Part shown: positions 60,855-64,000 of the stretch, in pieces
Layout: the number at the start of each line of letters is the position of its first letter
Numbering within the stretch: position 1 is the stretch's first letter
NCBI RefSeq assembly: GCF_023715845.1
Contig: NZ_JAMBOR010000013.1
Location: 57,083 to 121,082, forward strand
Origin: Fictibacillus phosphorivorans
Lineage (GTDB): Bacteria > Bacillota > Bacilli > Bacillales > Fictibacillaceae
Direction: 5' to 3'
DNA: 64,000 nucleotides
Position numbers and translations under genes: made by a program
Notes under the pieces: model-generated
Database searches by the model: none
The model's input: only the letters and a program-made list of their open reading frames with translations
Told to the model about the DNA's origin: nothing

Positions 60855-62231
60855 TCACGATAACCAAACTTGAAGCGGCTTAATCTTCGGAATAATAAAA
60901 CGGTCCAATAAATAAACAAGGATAAAAGAAATTCCAGCCAGCGGCATTAAGACTCCCGTAATTAGAATGAGTCCGAGCAGCCAAGGTTTTCGTTTTTTAT
61001 CCGATTTTTTAGGTATTCCTAATTTCCCTCTTGGTTTTCTTTTTTTCCACATGATTAATGAAAAGATAACAATCACTATAAGACCAAGTGCAGCAACGGT
61101 GCCCAGCAGCTGATTAGCAAGCCCAAAATAATGTCCTTCATGTATAGCAATACCAATCGAAATGGCTTTAGCCATCCAACCGTAGTCACTAAACCTGATT
61201 TCCTCGACAATCTCACCATTGTATTGATTAAAGTAAACAGTTGCTTCATTTTCAGGCTTGTCCCGTGAGGATGCTACAGTATATACGCCATCTTCTCCAA
61301 CAGGGTTTGAGATCGTATACGGTTTTTGAATCTTGTTTTCATGAGCCAAATACATGACCTGATCTAAAGAAAGTTTGCTATCTGCTCGTTCGGAAACGGG
61401 TACAGGATTATTTTCTGTAGCCCATGGTATATCTTCCGCTACTTCATCAGTCGTATTTTTTGCTTTTGGTGCTGTCCAAGCATATGTTGGATAACCTGCC
61501 TCCGCAGATGTCGCAAGCTTATTAACCTGCTCTCCCATCACATCTGACCATGGAAGGCCAGTAATGATTAAAATCAGAATCATTAAAGACAGCCAGAATG
61601 CTGTAACGGCATGTAGATCTCGCCAAAATATACGGCCATTTTTCTTCAATCTCGGAAACAGAGTGCCCCTTAACGATAATTTGTTTCTTGGCCACCAAAT
61701 GTAAAGCCCCGTTACTAAAATGATGACCGTCCAGCATGCAGCAAGTTCGACTAATCGATTAACGAATGTACCGCCGACAATCCATTCACTATGCAATTTT
61801 GCTATTACATTTTTAAAATGTTTATCATCTAGAATGGTTCCTGTAACTTTAGCGGTATACGGATCTACGTACACCTGTGTTATAACATCATTCTCACTTA
61901 TTTTCACTAACGTCGCACGATTACCTTCCTTTGGTAAACGAACCGACCCTATTTCTGCATTAGGAAACTCTTTCTTCACAGCTTCTGTTTGCAGTGATAA
62001 AGGGACCGTCTTTTCACCTTGCTGTACGATGAGTTTATCTTTGTATAGCATCGTTTCGATTTCACTCTGATACAAGTAAAGAGCACCACTTATGGCTAGT
62101 AAAATCAAGAAAGGTGCAAAAATAATTCCACCATAAAAATGCCATCTCCAAAAAATCTGATAAAGGCTGTTCGCTTTTTTCCCTTGATCATCATGTTTTT
62201 GTATGAACTCATGAGCCGCTGATTGCATCAT
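60855..62231 (-). CDS. PepSY-domain transmembrane protein
   Basis: About 458 residues from the ATG pair behind GAAGGAGAG; the frame upstream to 62294 has no site. Four or so membrane helices flank two extracellular PepSY modules: WRWHFYGGIIFAPFLILLAISGALYLYQ, LHSEWIVGG, FWRDLHAVTAFWLSLMILILIITGLPW and GIAIHEGHYFGLANQLLG. Histidines in the helices recall haem-binding iron reductases (PiuB-like). It is probably co-transcribed with the SCO gene, suggesting a role in copper or iron handling at the membrane. Confidence 0.85.
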   Translation of the reverse strand: MMQSAAHEFIQKHDDQGKKANSLYQIFWRWHFYGGIIFAPFLILLAISGALYLYQSEIETMLYKDKLIVQQGEKTVPLSLQTEAVKKEFPNAEIGSVRLPKEGNRATLVKISENDVITQVYVDPYTAKVTGTILDDKHFKNVIAKLHSEWIVGGTFVNRLVELAACWTVIILVTGLYIWWPRNKLSLRGTLFPRLKKNGRIFWRDLHAVTAFWLSLMILILIITGLPWSDVMGEQVNKLATSAEAGYPTYAWTAPKAKNTTDEVAEDIPWATENNPVPVSERADSKLSLDQVMYLAHENKIQKPYTISNPVGEDGVYTVASSRDKPENEATVYFNQYNGEIVEEIRFSDYGWMAKAISIGIAIHEGHYFGLANQLLGTVAALGLIVIVIFSLIMWKKRKPRGKLGIPKKSDKKRKPWLLGLILITGVLMPLAGISFILVYLLDRFIIPKIKPLQVWLS

Positions 62232-62317
62232 CTTACTCTCCTTCTCCCCCTCAATATGAAGAAGTATAATCTTTTGCTCACTTTTGGTAATCACTCTAAT
62301 GGGTGATTATGCACAAA

Positions 62318-62347
62318 AAAAGTGTGTCAAATTCATGACACACCTTT
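62318..62347 (-). terminator. Terminator of the two-component operon
   Basis: AAAGTGTGTCA / TGACACACCTTT stem with a 6-base loop; the minus-strand copy is followed by TTTTTTT. Confidence 0.85.
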
Positions 62348-62348
62348 C

Positions 62349-62981
62349 TCAAACAATCCCGTTGTCGAATGCATAGCTTGCTAGTTGAACCCGATTATCC
62401 AGCTGAAGTTTACCCAATATATTTTTCATATGAGTCTTCACTGTATTTTCAGTTATACTGAGCTGTTTTGATATTTCTTTATTTGAGCAGCCTTTCGCCA
62501 CAAGCTGCAGCACCTCTTGTTCTCTAACGGAAAGAGTTTGTTTACCTTGTCCATCTTTTTTAAACTCTTTCCAAATCCGGAATGCCATTTCTTTTGACAT
62601 CGGTATCTCATCCAACGAATACGCCTTAAGTCCGTTTAGGAGATCTTCTGTTTTCAAATTTTTGAGAAGATATCCTTGTGCTCCTCGTTTTAAAGCTTCA
62701 AACCAGTCAGTGATATCATAGGAAACCGTCATCATCACAATCTTGATGTTGGGATATTCACTCTTAATCTTTTTTGTTGCATCAAAGCCATTCATTTTAG
62801 GCATCGAGATATCCATAAGAATCAAATCCGGCAGAAGTTCTTTCGTTTTTTCTATCGCCTGTATACCGTTCGATGCTTCTCCCACGATTACAAATTCCCT
62901 TTGATTTTCAAGTATTTCCTTGACTCCCTCGCGAGCCAGAAAATGGTCATCTACGATCAATAATCGAATAGGCTGTGTCAT
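62349..62981 (-). CDS. NarL/FixJ-family response regulator
   Basis: 210 residues. Receiver domain with acidic pocket Asp11-Asp12, phosphorylation site Asp57 (LILMDISMP) and Lys near 106. C-terminal LuxR-type helix-turn-helix (LSVREQEVLQLVAKGCSNKEISKQLSITENTVKTHM at about 145-180). Its ATG overlaps the kinase stop (ATGA), so the two are translationally coupled. GGAGGACATG lies upstream. The target genes are unknown; the adjacent PepSY-SCO pair is a candidate. Confidence 0.93.
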   Translation of the reverse strand: MTQPIRLLIVDDHFLAREGVKEILENQREFVIVGEASNGIQAIEKTKELLPDLILMDISMPKMNGFDATKKIKSEYPNIKIVMMTVSYDITDWFEALKRGAQGYLLKNLKTEDLLNGLKAYSLDEIPMSKEMAFRIWKEFKKDGQGKQTLSVREQEVLQLVAKGCSNKEISKQLSITENTVKTHMKNILGKLQLDNRVQLASYAFDNGIV

Positions 62982-63799
62982 GACATGTCCTCCTTTTCAA
63001 TCACTAACTCTGTTAATCCTCTTTCACTTTTAAGCGTGAGCTTCCAGTCCATCGATGCTGCACGATCTTTTAAAATCTTCAATCCAAATCCATGTGTTAC
63101 ATTATTTATATCAAAACCTATTCCTTTATCTATTACTCTACAAACCCATCCATGTGGCTTGAGTTCAGATTCTACCCATACTTCTCGAGATTTAGCATGT
63201 TTAATAACATTGATAATAGCTTCCTTAACACACGCAAACAGTTCAACCTTATCTTTAGAAGTGAAATCTTCATCCGTCAGCTGCCAATTTCGATGAATCT
63301 TCAGATCATGCTGACCTTCCATATCATTAAAAAAAGTATTTAAGGATTTTGTCCACGTTATATCCGATTCTGATGGGTTACTTCGAAGATTTTGAATGGC
63401 GCTTCTCGTATCATCATGGATGTGCTGCAGTGTTTTTTTCAATTTGTTAAGTTGTTTACGGTGGTGAACGGAATCATTGTCTAATTTATTTACTTGAACA
63501 GAAAGGAAAAATAGTGATTGTGCGATTCCATCGTGTAGCTCTTTTGCAATTTTCCCCCGTTCCTCTAAGACCGCTTTTTCCGAACGCTCCCTCTGCAGTT
63601 CCTGTTGCATACGCTCTAACCGGCTGAAAAGTATATTTAAAAAGTAGAGAGTTACTAGAAAAACGAGGATAGCTGATAACCAGTTTCCTGCGCTCATAGA
63701 GATATAGGGCAACAAAAACGAATGGCGGGCATTTTCCCACAATCCCACTGAAAATGTAGGAATTAAAAGAATCAGCCACTTAATTTGTCGATATGTCAT
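62978..63799 (-). CDS. Sensor histidine kinase, NarL-partner (HisKA_3) type
   Basis: About 273 residues from the ATG behind GAGGGG (an ATG at 63817 lies 18 bases upstream). Two transmembrane helices (about 7-20 and 40-57) with a very short external loop, then a coiled coil, the HisKA_3 box with His89 (KIAKELHDGIAQSLFF) and an ATPase domain (VKEAIINVIKHAKSREV, DKGIGFDI, GFGLKILKDRA). The near-absence of an extracellular domain suggests intramembrane sensing, as in LiaS or DesK. Confidence 0.9.
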   Translation of the reverse strand: MTYRQIKWLILLIPTFSVGLWENARHSFLLPYISMSAGNWLSAILVFLVTLYFLNILFSRLERMQQELQRERSEKAVLEERGKIAKELHDGIAQSLFFLSVQVNKLDNDSVHHRKQLNKLKKTLQHIHDDTRSAIQNLRSNPSESDITWTKSLNTFFNDMEGQHDLKIHRNWQLTDEDFTSKDKVELFACVKEAIINVIKHAKSREVWVESELKPHGWVCRVIDKGIGFDINNVTHGFGLKILKDRAASMDWKLTLKSERGLTELVIEKEDMS

Positions 63800-63871
63800 A
63801 AAAGCAATTCCCCTCATGAAGTTCTTTCTAAATAAACATTTAAACTATAACATAAAAAAACCGGTGCATTT

Positions 63872-64000
63872 TGTAGACTAACCTAGGTATTTGGGACACA
63901 ATAAAACACCTTCGAAATGATACACTTATTAAAAGTGAAAATCGGAGGTGTTTTTGCATGGGCAAAAACGTTTATTCAAAAGAAACAAAGTGGGCTGTTG
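63872..64000 (+). mobile_element. Left end of an IS3-family-like insertion sequence (truncated by the window)
   Basis: TGTAGACTAACCTAGGTATT at 63872 looks like an insertion-sequence terminus beginning with TG. It is followed 86 bases later by the start of a transposase-like frame. The right end, target duplication and orfB lie beyond the window, so the family assignment rests on the first residues of orfA. Confidence 0.6.
63958..64000 (+). CDS. Transposase OrfA, N-terminal part (partial)
   Basis: ATG behind CGGAGGTG. Only 14 residues are in the window (MGKNVYSKETKWAV), which match the usual N-terminus of IS3/IS150-type OrfA helix-turn-helix proteins, where a short basic start leads into the first helix. 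The frame is open to the window edge. It is the only mobile-element gene seen here. Confidence 0.6.
   Translation, partial: MGKNVYSKETKWAV

Overview
The window looks like chromosome of a low-to-moderate GC Gram-positive spore-former of the Bacillaceae. The evidence is strong AGGAGG-type ribosome binding sites, frequent TTG and GTG starts, hairpin-plus-T-run terminators after most genes, and a HelD, TopB, YunD, UppP, AdaA/Ogt and Hmp gene set in Bacillus style. Fictibacillus or a near relative is my guess, not something the sequence proves. There is no rRNA, tRNA, prophage or CRISPR array. The only mobile element is the left end of an apparent IS3-family insertion sequence running off the right edge.

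Layout. 1-3.4 kb: a secreted protein, a 43-aa membrane peptide, an L-cysteine desulfidase/serine dehydratase-like enzyme, a VOC protein, a membrane protein and a small HhH protein. 3.9-9.9 kb: a six-gene overlapping sugar-acid operon (TIM-barrel isomerase, KDG kinase, MFS transporter, HPS-like and PHI-like enzymes, KDPG aldolase) under a KdgR-like LacI repressor with visible operators. The block lies between two ~365-bp direct intergenic repeats. 10.6-21.8 kb: a beta-1,2-glucan (sophoro-oligosaccharide) utilisation locus: LacI regulator, GH94 1,2-beta-oligoglucan phosphorylase, ABC binding protein and two permeases, and a secreted GH144-type endo-glucanase, tied together by three copies of a GAAACGTTTC operator and a CcpA cre site. 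An AidB-like acyl-CoA dehydrogenase is interposed. 22-31 kb: housekeeping and accessory singletons (three DinB-superfamily proteins, flavohaemoglobin with an Fnr-type box, GNAT, DUF4385, HelD, isochorismatase-like hydrolase). 31.5-33.4 kb: an adaptive-response operon adaA-alkA-ogt in which alkA carries two one-base frameshifts. 33.5-44 kb: MFS, TopB, VWA lipoprotein, a triple-PAS histidine kinase, HlyC/CorC protein, UppP. 44-57 kb: transporters, OsmC, GGCT-like, VanZ, PuuD-like amidotransferase, YunD phosphoesterase, VanW, ring-cleaving dioxygenase, YnfA. 57.7-59.4 kb: an intact egtB next to a decayed egtD. 60-63.8 kb: SCO, a PepSY membrane protein and a NarL-type two-component system.

Three families of short intergenic repeats stand out. 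The most striking (four copies) has an ACGTG...CACGT palindrome followed by exactly six 7-bp cores (TTCGCTC or TACGCTC with variants) spaced 20-21 bp apart. A second family has three CTGTACAAAA-type units 21-22 bp apart (two copies). A third is a GGGGTCAGTCCCC palindrome with a conserved AT-rich tail (two copies, palindrome inverted relative to the tail). The best candidates for undescribed biology are these two-helical-turn arrays and the HPS/PHI pair embedded in a 2-keto-3-deoxygluconate-type operon.
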